Part shown: positions 11,061 through 23,095 of the stretch, in pieces
How positions within the stretch are numbered: the first letter of the stretch is position 1
Layout of the letters: the number at the start of each line of letters is the position of its first letter
Source: Moniliella sp. 'wahieum'
Taxonomy: Eukaryota > Basidiomycota > Moniliellomycetes > Moniliellales > Moniliellaceae
Direction: 5' to 3'
Length of the DNA: 64,000 nucleotides
Assembly (NCBI GenBank): GCA_003971905.1
Contig: RSEE01000078.1
Coordinates: forward strand, 270,438-334,437
Program-made: the position numbers and the translations under genes
The notes under the pieces: generated by a model
Databases searched by the model: none
Seen by the model: only the letters and a program-made list of their open reading frames with translations
What the model was told of the DNA's origin: nothing

Positions 11061-12023
11061 GGGCGTGGTGGCCAGGCGGGCAGCGGGCTGGCGGAGGCAG
11101 ACAGGCCCAGGCAGCCAGATGGGGGCGGGGCGGCTGGAAGCTGGGCGTGGCTCTGCCAAGGCAAGCCGGCTGAGCACTGGGCGGTGGAGCTGGTGGTAAA
11201 TATAACGCTACTTGAAGCTTGATGGCTGTCTGCTAATGAGCCGGCACCGCCCCCGTGCGTCTCGCGCGCACCAGCGTCTCAGATGGCCGGTGAGCATCAC
11301 ACGTCAGGTGCATGGGGCTGCGCTGCTGCCGTGTCTGGCCTAGTCTGCTCCGCGGCTGGCTCAGCGCGCGCTCACGTCACGCGTCACGCGTCAGGCCCCA
11401 GTGGCTCAGTACTCGGTGAACAGGGCTAATAACGTTCAGCATCAGGCCCAGGTAACTAGGTAACTAGAACTAGTCACAGTCACTGTCACTGTGACTACCG
11501 GCTAGCCCACTACCAGTACTCGAGCGCTCGGGCCGTCGGAGGCTCAGCCACGCTGGGCTGTCGGCGCATCTGCATCTCGTGCTACTTTCATCAAGCGTTG
11601 ACGTTCAGCTCCCCCCGTCGCCCCCATCGCCGTCCGGTCCGGCCGTCCCATACGTTTCCAAGCCCAATGCCAGGTGCGATCGAGGCGTAGAGGCTGGTGC
11701 CTCTGATGCCCCCCTCTCTCCCTGTCTGAGCGAGCGCAAGGAAGGAATGGAGGGAACCTGGCCGTGGCAGCATGTGCATTGCATTAACGTGTAATCATTG
11801 AAACAGCCATGGCCATCGACATCCTCAATAAACGCAAGGGAGAAAAAAGCAGTCCAAAAGGGGGCGAGAGCACGGAAAAAGGACAGAGTGGGTACAGATC
11901 CTCTCAAACACACAGGCACATGGAAGGAAAGGACGCAGGTAGGTGGGGGGCAGATACCAGGAAAAGAGTGCGCATGCATCAGGCCCGCCGATGCTGTCAG
12001 ACGAGAGGGAGGAGAGAAGAGGA
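11061..12023. other. Intergenic region with short-period repeats
   Basis: No supported gene. Positions 11220-11560 are dense in short self-complementary words: TCACGCG twice in tandem (11377-11390), GTAACTAG twice (about 11450-11466), CACAGTCACTGTCACTGTGAC (about 11475) and CAGTACTCG. Positions 11600-12020 contain only short open frames with no family resemblance and may hold the 3' UTR of the next minus-strand gene. Confidence 0.5.
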
Positions 12024-14115
12024 TCAAGACAGGGAGTCGCGTACCATCCCGATTGCCGGAGCGCGTTCGCCAGTTGGGCCAGGCAAACCAGGACTAGCGA
12101 GAGAAGGAGGCAGGGTCCTGTACGTCGGACAAGAGTTGAGGGACTGAGGAGCCCAGAACCTTGGCGACTTTGGCCCTGTTGGGCCATTCGTTCGGATCCG
12201 TCCCCATGCGGATTCGTCGCGAACATTGTCAAGGTCGGATCGGATTGGCGTCGAGACGAAGAGACAGAGAAGGGGGGCAGGGTAGGAGAGGGAAGCAAGT
12301 GCGGCCCGTACCCCATTTCCTCCATTCCCGAACCATATCCACCCCCCAGATTCGGCACACTCGCCCGCCCCGTTGGGGCATGCTCGTCCGGTCTGCGAAG
12401 ATACCAATGCGAGTAACGAGCGAGAAAGCTTGGCGAGCGGGTGTGGCCGCGAAGGAGGGGAAGGGGTAGGAGCATGCAAGGTAAAGTTCATGGATGAGCG
12501 TGGGGAAGGAGATGCCTTGTTCATGATGCGCCACGACTTGTCGTGCTTGCTACGTTCGGTGGAAGGAGGAACCAGATGCGCGGGCACGTCCCCAACCACA
12601 GCACTCGTCTCCCCATCAGCGTGCGGCGATCCAAACGAATTGGATAGCGTGTTGGTATGGGTAAACGTAGGAGTAGAGGGCGAAGACCGAGACCGTGGGG
12701 TACCACCGGGGCCAGAGTGAAGGGCGTCCAGTTTCAGAAGGCTGGGAGGAATACCCCGTTCCATTCCCCTGGAAACAGCCATCTCGTTCCCCACGAGGTG
12801 AGGAGGATGTCAGCCGGTCAGGCTGATCGATTCCCAACAAGGCGGCCGCCTTTGGTTGAACCATTACCGTCGACGAACGAAGGGGATTGGAGGAGCTAGT
12901 TGGGGTGCAGGTCGATCCCCAATAAGGCGGCCGCCTTCGGTTTGACACCTTGCTCCACATCTCCTTCAGCGACCGGGTTGAGAAGCCGACGAGAGGTACC
13001 TGGGCAACACAGAGGAGAAATAGCACCACTACCAGTGCTAGCCCGTTGCCATTGTCTTTGGCTCCGAAGCCCCAGGGTGGAGGGCCCTGCGTCATCCGAC
13101 TGAGCCATAGACTGGGAAGGCGAATGACCGGGGCTCCAAGTCTGGGTGAAAGCAGGTTAGATCGAGCGACGTGAGCCGCCCATGGCCCTTTCTTCCAGGA
13201 GACGACGAGGTGGCGCCCAAGGTCAAACTCTGGCACTTTTTCCGATCATGTCGCCCCACTTGGGACGTCATCACATCCGGCATGCACTCGGATCCCAAAA
13301 CACGAGCCAACTTATCCGTCCGCTTCTGCTTCGACATGCCAAGAGTTGTCCCTGGTGATTCGCTCGGGGGACCGAGATGGTCACTGGCTGACTTCAAAGG
13401 CCCAGAGGCTGTCTGCGAATTTGGTTGTGAGGGGTTGGCGGGGAGGGCTGAAGGTGAGAGGAGGTGGATGACTCATGGTATGTCGGAAGAGGGTGTCAAG
13501 CGATCCTTGGTGCGACAGGGACAGTGGCCACGAAGCAGACGAGACGAGGCTGTCCTTGCTGTCGCTTTTGTTCAGACTAAACTCGCACTTGGAAGGATGC
13601 ACAGCGGAGGTCAAACCACTCGCACTGGCAGTCGACGTTTCTGACGAGAAAGAGGAACGCAGTTCCATCATGGCCTCACCAGGGCCCAAAGCAGAGAGAG
13701 CAACTGCATCGGACGAGTCCAACACCAGCCCCAGCCCTGGTAGCCCCGAGAAACCGGGGCGTCTTGATGCAAGTCGGCGGGTGGTTCAACACTCAAGCAT
13801 TTCTCTGGGGGCGACCTGCCTCGAGGCGAAGGATAGGATGCGCAGAGGGAGTACGATGAATGGAGCGACAACCTCATATGTGCCTTGTCCCCTTGGGTGT
13901 TGGTACTTGCACGCTTGTGCTTGGTGTACGACGGAGGCATGGATAAAGAAGTGGAGCGATGAATGTCCCCGTTCGAACTGGCAACTGGGGATGTGGGTGG
14001 CGACAGGTCCAGCTCTGCAAGGGATGGGGCGTGCATTTGCCTCCTTTGTTGCACACTACCCTCCGAGGGGAATTCCAAGCCAGGGGGATTGCTGAGGGGC
14101 CAGGGAGATACTCAT
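12024..14115 (-). CDS. Unrecognised Ser-rich protein with repeated K-x-x-x-LG motifs
   Basis: No family is recognised. Starting from ATG 14115 (MSISLAPQQSPWLGIPL), protein-like text continues through several frame changes: HAPSLAELDLSPPTSPVASS (about 14010), SSFSSETSTASASGLTSAVH (about 13650), SKQKRTDKLARVLGSE (about 13310), KPKAAALLGID (about 12930), QPKAAALLGID (about 12850), SPSTPTFTHTNTLSNSFGSP (about 12660) and HPLAKLSRSL (about 12430). The two PKAAALLGID copies lie in imperfect DNA repeats about 84 bases (28 codons) apart. The protein looks disordered, with recurring Lys-hydrophobic-LG helices that could be docking motifs; that is inference. The C-terminal end, placed at 12024, is approximate. 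Confidence 0.48.
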
Positions 14116-14870
14116 GGCTGCTGCCTGGTGTGCAAGGGCCGCACGATGGCGGGACAAGCCAGAGGAACGAGACGTGCCGCCAGTAGTAGCGGCTGGGCGA
14201 AAGTCGGAGGGGGAAAACAAGGTTGCTTGGCTCGGCAGCCTGGGCGATCCCGAAAGATCAGGAGATTGGGGTGCTGGGCTAGGCTGGGGGCGCTGTATGC
14301 TGAACATGGGTGTGGAAGGAGGCGTGAGGTTGGGAGTGGTGTCGAGGGCGACACTGGGTATTGAGCGCGAGGGAGGATGCGCTCTGGGGATGGGTTGTGG
14401 GGGGGGGGAGTCAAATACGCATAGGCCCTGCTGGCGGGGCAGTGTGGTGGCCAGCTCGGCCGGAAATGGTGGAGGAGACGAAGGAAACAGCCAACTGAGG
14501 AATGCATCTGATCACCAAGACCATTGAATACAACACCCGAAGAGTGCCAGCGCAACAATTAGCAACACCTGAGAGGCCTGAACGCCAGAGTGCCAGAGTG
14601 CCTGAGCGCCTGAGCGCCTGGGAATTTGAAGCTTGAAGCTTGAGACAGGTGTGGGGCCAAGGCGACAGGCATGTCGGGGATGCGGCCCACCCGGGCAGAT
14701 CATCGATCAGCAGCCCTGCCCCGCAAGTGGATCGACCCGCAGACAAGTTAAAACATTGAGAACAATGGCCGGTGGATCGAGGATTGATCCGGTCCATGCT
14801 TGCAGCCCTCGAAGCTTGCGGAGCTTAGCGCTAAGTGCTTACTAGTTACTCTAGTTACTAGCTTCTGATC

Positions 14871-14891
14871 TTGAAGCTTGAAGCTTGAAGC
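14871..14891. repeat. Heptamer array, 3 x TTGAAGC (AAGCTT core)
   Basis: Three exact 7-bp units, then drifting units (TTAGGGC, TTAGGCG). The palindromic core is AAGCTT. Confidence 0.9.
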
Positions 14892-15093
14892 TTAGGGCTT
14901 AGGCGCTTAGGCAAAGAAGCCTTGAGAGCTTGAGGCCTTGAGGATCGGTGATTCGTGAACGGTGAACGTGTGATCGGTGAACACGTTGAACTGTTATCGA
15001 TATCGTATCGGTTATCGCCGTGCTCACGTCAGCATCGGCGCGCTGGTGGCCAATTGCCGTGACATGGACATGTAACGTAACACCGCTACCCGT

Positions 15094-15112
15094 GATCATC
15101 GATCATCGATCA
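15094..15112. repeat. Heptamer array of GATCATC (ATCGAT core)
   Basis: Two exact 7-bp units and a partial third. Both TGATCA and ATCGAT palindromes recur with a 7-base period. Confidence 0.9.
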
Positions 15113-15495
15113 TGTGAGCGCGCATGTGGCATGCGAGTGTAAGCGCTCCTATAATCTACCCACCATCTCTTTTGTTACTACCACTTGTAGCAACAGCAGC
15201 CCGACACCCACAATTAACACCTCTGCCTAAATCCAATCATTAATCACGCCCGCCCCCTCTGTTTCCTCTTTTCCCCTCAGTCCGCAATCCACACTCAGTA
15301 TCCTCGCCAGTCCCCTGCAGCTCTTTTGCTACGACGGATCGTGTATGACCGTGACCGACGACTACTCACGCATTCAAGATGAAGCGGTTCCTCCGCTCAG
15401 AGGCCTGGGCGCCTGAGCATTCCCAGCGATGGCAGGTTATAGTGACTAGCTGCACGCCTCGATTTGAACGCTAGGAGCGCCCCTCATGTCCTCCC

Positions 15496-16616
15496 TTAGT
15501 TCGCCTCGGCGGCTGCCGCCACAGCGCTTGCTCTACTACAACAGTGTATGTGGTTCGTCCGCCTCAGGCGCGCGCACATGGCGGCGGCGAGGCGAAGTGC
15601 GGCGTGGGCGGGGCACCTCGCGCATCTCGACCTCCTCACCTTGTTCCGCACTGGCCCCTCCCCATCCGGTTCATCGTCCATGCCAGGGAACATGCCAGGC
15701 ATGGTGCGCCGTTTCGACTGCTCATTCACTTCGGTCCTGTCCGGCCCCAAGGGGGGAACGGGTGCAGGGGCAGAAGTCGCCTTGCGCGTTTTTGCGGCTT
15801 TGGCAAAACGGCGTGACGGCACCGTCGTCTTTTTCCCACCCACTTCATCCATCGCGTCACCTGGTGAGGAGGTACATGCACCCACCCGTTTCGGAGCACG
15901 GGGATGACGGGTGCCTGATACAGGGGGTAATTTGGACATGGGTTCCGAGCGTCTGGGGCCAGAATTTCTGCATCGCGGGGAGCAGGTCCTTCGTCGGTGG
16001 TAAGCGAGATGAGGGGCTGCGGGACACGATGCGGGGCGGGTTCTATGACTGGAGGTTCGAAAAGGCCGTGGGGAAAGGAGGGAAAGGGGTGACGGGAAGA
16101 CCTTGACCCCACGCTTGGTCCAGGAGTGTGTACGCAGTGATGGCACGGCGCAACGGCGCAGGCAGTCCAACAATTGTGCAAAATTGTAGGTCGGGTGAGA
16201 GGTACGCTGGGATCTCAGTCAGTGCATCGATGGCGCTTTTGCCCTAGCCAATCCGAAAAGGCAAAGGAGGTAGAAGATGATAGCATCACCTTGCGCCTTG
16301 GAAAAGGCTGTGGCACCGTTAACTACGTCAATCAGTGCATGTAGTCCGGCAGACGAAATGGGAGGTACAATTATGTTAGCTGATCAGGGTCGACAACAAA
16401 CCCCACACGCGATCGAAGGGCGGCCGCCGAGGTGGGAGCGCTGAAAGCGCACAGCCTGGATCCATCCAGGCTGGGTGTAGGTTGCGGAGCGGTCGGGGAG
16501 CAAAGCGCGTATAGGGACTCGCGTGACATGTGACACGTCATGACCATCCGTGGTAATGAGGGTAAATGGTTAACCGTCGAGAGCGCGGCAGTGGACTCGC
16601 TATTGGGGTCGGCCAT
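15496..16616 (-). CDS. Unrecognised protein, possible short gene
   Basis: Coding-like text runs on the minus strand but no family is recognised. A candidate ATG at 16616 gives MADPNSESTAALSTVNHLP. Around 16160-16350 the text reads LHALIDVVNGATAFSKAQ, then after a possible 46-nt intron (16244-16289, gtgatg...ctag) SAIDALTEIPAYLSPDLQF; both look like an ordered domain. Further on come VPQPLISLTTDEGPAPRDAE (about 16000) and a basic C-terminal part RRFAKAAKTRK, ending near PGMFPGMDDEPDGEG (about 15670). Frame changes occur at about 16170, 15930 and 16370. The exon structure is tentative. The gene is divergent from the DExH helicase, with 219 bases between starts. Confidence 0.38.
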
Positions 16617-16835
16617 GGCCGTGTTCAGAGATCGACCAAGATGGGAGAAATGCTGCCTGACATCTGACATGGGGTGGTATATGTCCAACGCAAAAAGTTC
16701 CGCGGGGGGCGGAATGAAGTGTAATTTGTACTTCACCTGGCTACTTGGCCAATTCTTGTTTGGTTAGCGCCTGAATAGCTCCGCCTCTGCCTCCGTCTCC
16801 GCATCCACCTCCTACCGCCTCATTTGCTTGCTGGA

Positions 16836-19800
16836 ATGGGGCCGCGCAAGAAGGGTGCGAACATCAAAAGCACCGGCGCCACTTCGTCCAAGGCCGCACC
16901 TCTTCCCGACTGGGTCAAGAACAAAAATGCACCCAAACCAGCTCCTGCCCCCGCGCCTGTCCGCACTCGCCCCGCCCCCGCGTCATCCAATGGCGCTGCC
17001 AACGGCGCTGCCAACGCCCCCGCCACGGGCCCTCCCCAGCACCTCTTCCCCATTGGATCGAAGCCACCGCTAAACTTCTCACCGAAAAGATTGCTGCCCA
17101 CACCCGCAAGGCCTCCGGCAAGGAGTCGGCCTGGCTCAAGCCTATCATTGATGTCCGCCGCATCCCAGCCGCCCAGGTCGCCGCCTGGGCCGAGGCACAG
17201 ACAAAAATGCTCCAAGCTGAGCGGACTCGCCGTACCGAGGCCCAGGAAAAGCAGCCTAAGAAAAACCCAAAAAGGGCGCCGAGCCCGAACCCCCGCCCGA
17301 GGCGTACAGTTCAGACGACCTAGCGGCCGCTCTGATCGACGCTGAGGCCAATCCTGACGCTATCCCTCCCGGATTTGATACGTCGGACCACACTGCCGCA
17401 TTTGGAGTCGATGTTGGTGGTGTTCTGGATGCATCTGGCGGCCCAACAGGCCGATCAAAACTCCGACTCGGACGGGGAAGATGAGGATGAGGATGAGGAT
17501 GCTGCTGCCAACGACAATACTGGAGTTAACAAGAAGATACCTGTCGCCTGGACGGCCACAGTGATGCTGAAACGCGAAGGAAAGGGGCATGGCGCGGCAG
17601 CCGACACAGTTCGGATGGCACCTGATGATCGTTTGCATCCCGAGTTGTGCTCTATCCGCCATCAGTGCCCAGCATGCTCGTCAATGGGCGGCTACCTATG
17701 CTCTGTTCCGCCTCTTCACACAGATGCCCATGTACCGCATGTTGCCCCCCGGTCCGCGTGAGTATTGGAAAGTTTGTGAGGCGTTTCATGCCAAGTGGTC
17801 CGCCAAGGAACGTGCGTTTGCCCGGGACAAGGCTCCGCCCAAGGACGCGGCCGGGCGCACAGATCGGCGCAGAGCTCAGCTGCTGGCCTATTATTGGGAT
17901 CCTGATCCATTTGCCGCTTCTGCTCGTCGCCAAGCGGCAGCTGCCGCGGCAGAGCAGAGTCGAACCACTGCCCCGCTCTCCAAGCCGCTGTTCAGCGCGG
18001 GGATCACGAAACGGCCGAGAAGCTGGCGGCCCAACAGCAGCGTGAGCAGCGCCAGCGCCACAGGACATCGCGACAGGCAAGCTGGGTCCATCGACTGCCA
18101 CAGCCGACCGGTGGCTGCCCAGGAAGCGCAAAAAGCTAAGACGCCTCGTCGGACCATGTGGGACGAAGCGCCTACGCTCAACGTCCCCTTGGCCACCCGG
18201 CAGCTTCTTCAAGATACGATCCAACGGATTTGCCCACTTCCCCTCTGCCATCGCCAATACTGCTGAGGAAAGTGGGAAGGTCCAAACCCAGAAAGGGCAT
18301 GCAAGCGCGCTCACGGATCCCGCCCAAACTGGCATCTCAGCTGGAGAAACTTGGCTTCCGTCCAGGCTATGCCCGTTCTGCAGCCAATGGGTCGCGGCTG
18401 CCCGCCAGCGCTTGGCCCAGGGGCAGCGAGGGATACCCTGGACCGGGCCGCCCTGGCCACGCTTGCTTCTCAAACGGACGAACAAGCTGGGCTCGATACT
18501 TGCTCATGTATACTCCCCCGAGGACCTCCGCCCAAGTTGCTTACAAGCATACCCAGCGTGGCAAAGCTCCTGAAGAGTTTGTGTCAGGTGGTGCGGCAGG
18601 GCAAGGGGGTGAGTTGGACATTGGGATGCGCTGGCTCGTCGAACGGGTCTCTGCTGCCATGGGTGTCCACTGGAGGCAGTCGAGCGCGCTGCTCATCGTC
18701 TCTTGGCCTTCGAGGTAGAGCATCCTGACGGTTGGGATCGCGAAGGTCGCCAAGGTGTCTTGGTCGACATGCTCCTCGCTTCGCTGGTTCGGGGACACGC
18801 AGACAAAGAAGGCGGTGAGAAGCACACGCCCAAGCGTTGAAGCGGCGACGTCGGTTCCCAAGGAAGAAAACGCTGCCCAGTCGGAACAGCTCTCCAGGAA
18901 AAGGAAATTCTTGATTCTCTCTGGGTGAGGACCGGATCAGCCTAGTAAGCACCAAAGACTGGCCCTTCGTCAGCGACGGGCCTGAGACGGCGGGCTTTCA
19001 GGCGATCGATATTCGTTTCCCTCGCACGGGGGAAGATGTGCGCTTGCGCTTCGCCCCCCATCCCGCCAACGGATACGGCATTCAGTCGGTGCCCCACCCA
19101 GTGCTTCGCCCAACTGCGTTTGTCGTGTCCAGTACACTGCCTTCCTACATCCGACTCGCTTTGACACGCTTTGTCCACACGCCCAGCACAGAGGGGGAAG
19201 ATGAGTTGCTGCGTCAGTCGAGGGTGGCAGCGGCTCCACCTTGCTGTTGGTAGAGAGGCTGGAGGCTGAATTGGACAAGATGATTGATCATCCCCCGCCT
19301 CTCAACGAGGTGCTGCGGCCCTTCATCGATGGCCCTTCGCCCCGTCAATCTGCTACGCCTGTGGCCGTTTCGTCCCCGACTCCACGCAAAGCAGGGAGGA
19401 AGCGCGATGCACCACTGGAGCTTTCCCCGCCGCTGCGGAAGAGCTCACCAAGCGTGCTCGTGCCGATCGGGCAGCGTGGGAGTCAGACAAGGCCTACACA
19501 TCCAATTATGGCCGTGTTCGGCACTCGCTTCCGGCCTGGGCGAGTCGGCAATCGTTCTTGGACTTGCTTCGACAGGCCCCCGGGCGCATCATTCTGACAG
19601 CAGGTGAACGGGGTGCGGAAAGACGACTCATGCCCTCAGTTTATCCTCGACGAGGCGATCGCCAACGGCCCTCGCTGAGACCAACATTGTTGTGACTCAG
19701 CCTCGTCGAGTGGCTGCTGTGGCCGTCGCACAGCGTGTTGCGGCCGAGCGGGGCGAGTCGCTCGGGCGGGACGGGGACAAGAACCAGTATGCCCTGACAG

Positions 19801-22188
19801 GATACGCGATTCGGGGTGAACGCAAGGCGGGTCCCAATTGCCGCTGCTCTTTTGTACAACGGTGTTTTGTTGCGGCGGCTGACGGGTTCGGGCCTGCGAG
19901 GTATCTCGCATGTTGTGGTGGATGAGGTGCATGAACGGTCAGTCGATTCAGATGTGCTGCTGCTACACCTTCGCGCGGCGCTAAAGAGCAACCCTCACTA
20001 AAAGTGGTGCTCATGAGCGCTACAGTTGAGCAAGAAACGTTTGTGCGATACTTCAACGGGTGCCCTACTTTGACATCCCGGTCGTACATTCCCTGTGAAC
20101 GATTTGTACCTTGAGGACATTGTCCGTCTCACCAACTACGACCCATCGGGATCAGCCCCACTGCGAGGTAAGCCCAAGGTGCTGAACGAGGCCCAAAAGT
20201 CGGAGATTGCTGGCTTCACAGCGAAGCATGCCGAGCCATTGAGCGATACCCAGATGCGCTCACTTATTGCGCTATTCAGCGCACCCAGGACACGACGGAC
20301 TATGATTTCCTGGCCCGTACCGTCTTGCTGGCCCTCGAGCGCTCGTCTGAGGCAGCCTCTCAAGGTGCTGAAGGTGGAGCAATCTTGGTCTTTGTCTCGG
20401 GTGTGGGCGAGATTCGTTCGGCATCGGAGGCGATTGAGCGGCGAGTGGGCCAAGCAGGGCGGAAAGCAACGGTACTCCCGCTGCACGCTAACCTCTCACC
20501 GCAAGAACAACGGCTGGCGTTTGAAAAGACGCGGCACACCAAGGTGGTGGTGGCGACGAATGTGGCGGAAACGTCGATCACCATTCCCGACATCTCCTAC
20601 GTTGTCGACAGTGGGAAGGTCAAGGAAAATCGATGGGACGCAGCTTTGGGCCTGAGCCGGTTGGAGGAAGTGTGGGCATCGCGGGCAGCAACTCGGCAGC
20701 GTCGTGGGCGTGCGGGCCGTGTGCGGGAGGGTGAGTGTTTCCGTCTCTATGCACGCCATACGAGCAGACTATGATGCCGGCCAACCAAACACCCGAAATG
20801 TTGCGTACACCGCTTCACAATTTGATCCTCAGCGTCCTTGCGACGGAGACCAAGTCATCAGACAAGACAACCAAGGGGTTACCTCAGGCTACTTCGGATG
20901 TCAAAGCCTTCTTCTCAAGCCTTGTCGCCGCCAAAGGTTGAACATATCGACTCGGCATTACGGGACCTAGTCGATGCAGGGGCGCTTCATCCTGCAGTGG
21001 GAAGCGCGCCGCACGGAGCTCTGACTGCTTGGGGCGTCACTTAGCTACCTTGCCTCTTGACTTGCGACTGGGCAAGATGCTTATCCTCGGCGGTCTCTTT
21101 AGCTGTCTTGGCCCTGCGTTAACCATTGCCGCACTGATGACGGGCAAGCCTATCTTTGTCGCTCCTTTCGAGAAGCGCGACGAAGCTAACCGGTACGTCT
21201 CGTTTCTTTCCCAGCTCGCTTTTCACACTGACTGCTGACCTCTCTTTCTTGTTCTGGTTACAGTGCCCGCCTTAAGTTTGCCCAGGGCAGCAGTGACCTC
21301 TTGACTGATCTCAAGGCATTCGACACATGGCGCCAGCTTCGCGTCGATGGTGCATCATCAAGCACGCTCCGTGAGTTTTGTGAGGCCAACTTTCTATCAG
21401 CTTCCGCGCTACGGGAGGTGCAGTCAACACGAGTCGAATTGGGCGGAAACTTGCAAGAGATTGGTTTTGTCTCGCGCAATGCACTCAAGGCTGTTCTCTC
21501 GGCAAGTCGGCGGGCTCGGGGTTGGATGAGCAGTGGGACATGGAAGCAACCAACTTTGGAGTTGATTCGATCGCTTGTTGCTGCCAGTCTGTGGCCAAGC
21601 ATGGTGCGGGTCAGTTTGCCGTCGCAAAAGTTTGACGCATCGGCGGCGGGCAGCATTCTACGCGACCACGAGGCCAAGGAGGTCAAGCTGTTTGACGTAT
21701 CCCCAGCTGGCATGAAGGCAGGGGTAGGCAGAGTGTTTCTGCTGCCATCTTCGTGCCTGTTTGCTGCCACGCGGTTCGACTCGGCTTATCTTGCCTCCTT
21801 TTCACGCATGGCGCGCAAGGCCAACGCGCCCCAAGGGACGGTACCCCAAATGCGTCGGGCGACAAGATCTATCTTCGGGATGCTAACCTGGCGCCGCTTT
21901 TGGGTCTGCTGCTACTGGCCCCAGGCAATATCCACTTGACCATTCGCACGGTGGGTTGGAAATCCGATCCCTGGGTGTGGGGACGGGAGCAGGCGAAGAC
22001 AAGGCGGTTGCAAAGCCGGCAGTGGTGGTGCGGATGCGGGCGGACGCGAAGATGGGGTGATGTGTAACCAGCTGCGCCGCTTGCTGGACGCTGTTCTGGA
22101 TGATGCGATTGAGAACCCAGGCCGATTGTTGGAGACCAACAGTCATGCGCTGCTCCAGGCTGTGCCACGTTTGCTTCAACGGCCCTAG
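16836..22188 (+). CDS. DExH-box RNA helicase (DHX29/DHX57/YLR419W-like)
   Basis: A large ATP-dependent RNA helicase, probably in translation or RNA surveillance. ATG 16836 gives MGPRKKGANIKSTGATSSK; a long N-terminal extension rich in Ala/Pro and charged residues follows (to about 19.4 kb). In the core, motif I GCGKTTH is at about 19615-19635, Ia TQPRRVAAVAVAQRVAAERG at about 19695, II DEVHER at 19921, III SAT at about 20018, V TNVAETSITIPDI at about 20560, and VI QRRGRAGR at 20698-20721. Then come helicase-associated and OB-fold parts (CLGPALTIAALM, KIYLRDANLAPLLGLLL), ending HALLQAVPRLLQRP. One clear intron is 21193-21263 (71 nt, gtacgt...cag). Many single-base frame changes occur, two of them flanking motif I. 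The nominal 1,750 codons exceed the usual 1,300-1,500, so further introns in the N-terminal half are possible. The superfamily call is secure; the paralogue is not. Confidence 0.88.
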
Positions 22189-23095
22189 GCCACAACAATG
22201 CATGTTAACCCGGACCCAGATGTACCTGTCCCAGAGCGTGCACCGTCAAAGCTGCCGCAGGCCACTGGTAGGCGATTGTTGTAGCTGTCCGCCCAAACGG
22301 GCCCATCGGGGCAACCGTCTCGCCGTGCACTACATGGTTGCCTCCGCGTCGACTCGTCGGTCATCGACAGCGTGTGACGCGCTCCTTCGTCTGACGTGCT
22401 CTCGTGTGCCAATCACTGGTACCAATCTGGTGTTGGGCCCACACTCCCCTTCAAGCTTCATTCTCCTCCGACGACGTGAAGGGCCACCGGTAGCCTCTGA
22501 GATATGTAGCACCCTCGAAACGAAGCTTGGCAGATGCCAAAAGCATGTCGGCTTGCAGTGGTGGAAAGTTGGGGAGAGTAATATGCTTGACGGGAACATG
22601 ACATGCAACGTAGCGGCAGAGGCCATGGAGACGGCTGTGACATGTGACGGGTGAGCGTGAGCTGGCGTGGCTAGTGTGACATGCGGCATGTGACTGGTAC
22701 GGGGAACGGCCTCATCGATCATCTCCGAAGTGTTGGTCATTGAGCCCATGAAGGATGTAATTACTGTGGCCCTCGGCGACAAGACGCTCCAGCGACGCAG
22801 CGCAGCCGGGCGGGCAGGCAGAGCGAGCTGAGCCCAAGCACAGAGCGGCTGAGTGCTGGCTGAGGCGCAGCACTCCGAGCACGTGATGTGACGTCCACCA
22901 GATGCCACACTGCCCCCGTGCTCTTCCCTCCGCCGTGCTAGCGGGGGCAAGTGGCGCATAGGAGGCATGCCTGAGCTCAGGCCATCCGTATATGCCTGAG
23001 CCAAAGCGCAATGGCAGCACGCGTCCCCCCACCGCAGCCCTCTCACCATCACCCCCCTCCCCTCCACCGCCACTGCTGTCGCCCCCATTGCCACC
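22189..23095. other. Intergenic region between the helicase and the one-TM gene
   Basis: About 900 bases with no supported gene. Open frames here lack family motifs. The last 100 bases are C-rich and end in a strong start context (ccaccATGgc) for the next gene. Confidence 0.5.

Larger units (their letters stand above)
14116..15495. other. Intergenic region with heptamer arrays
   Basis: There is no supported gene. Repeats are frequent: CCAGAGTG twice followed by CCTGAGCG twice (about 14580-14612), TTGAAGC three times (14871-14891), AGCGCTAAG words near 14825, and GATCATC arrays (15094-15112). From 15130 to 15480 the sequence is C/T-rich with no clear open frame. Confidence 0.55.

Noticed and set aside
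11579-12475. Overlapping frames on both strands between the two Ser/Pro-rich genes
   Set aside because: They have no family resemblance and contradict the minus-strand coding trend from 12.0 kb upward.
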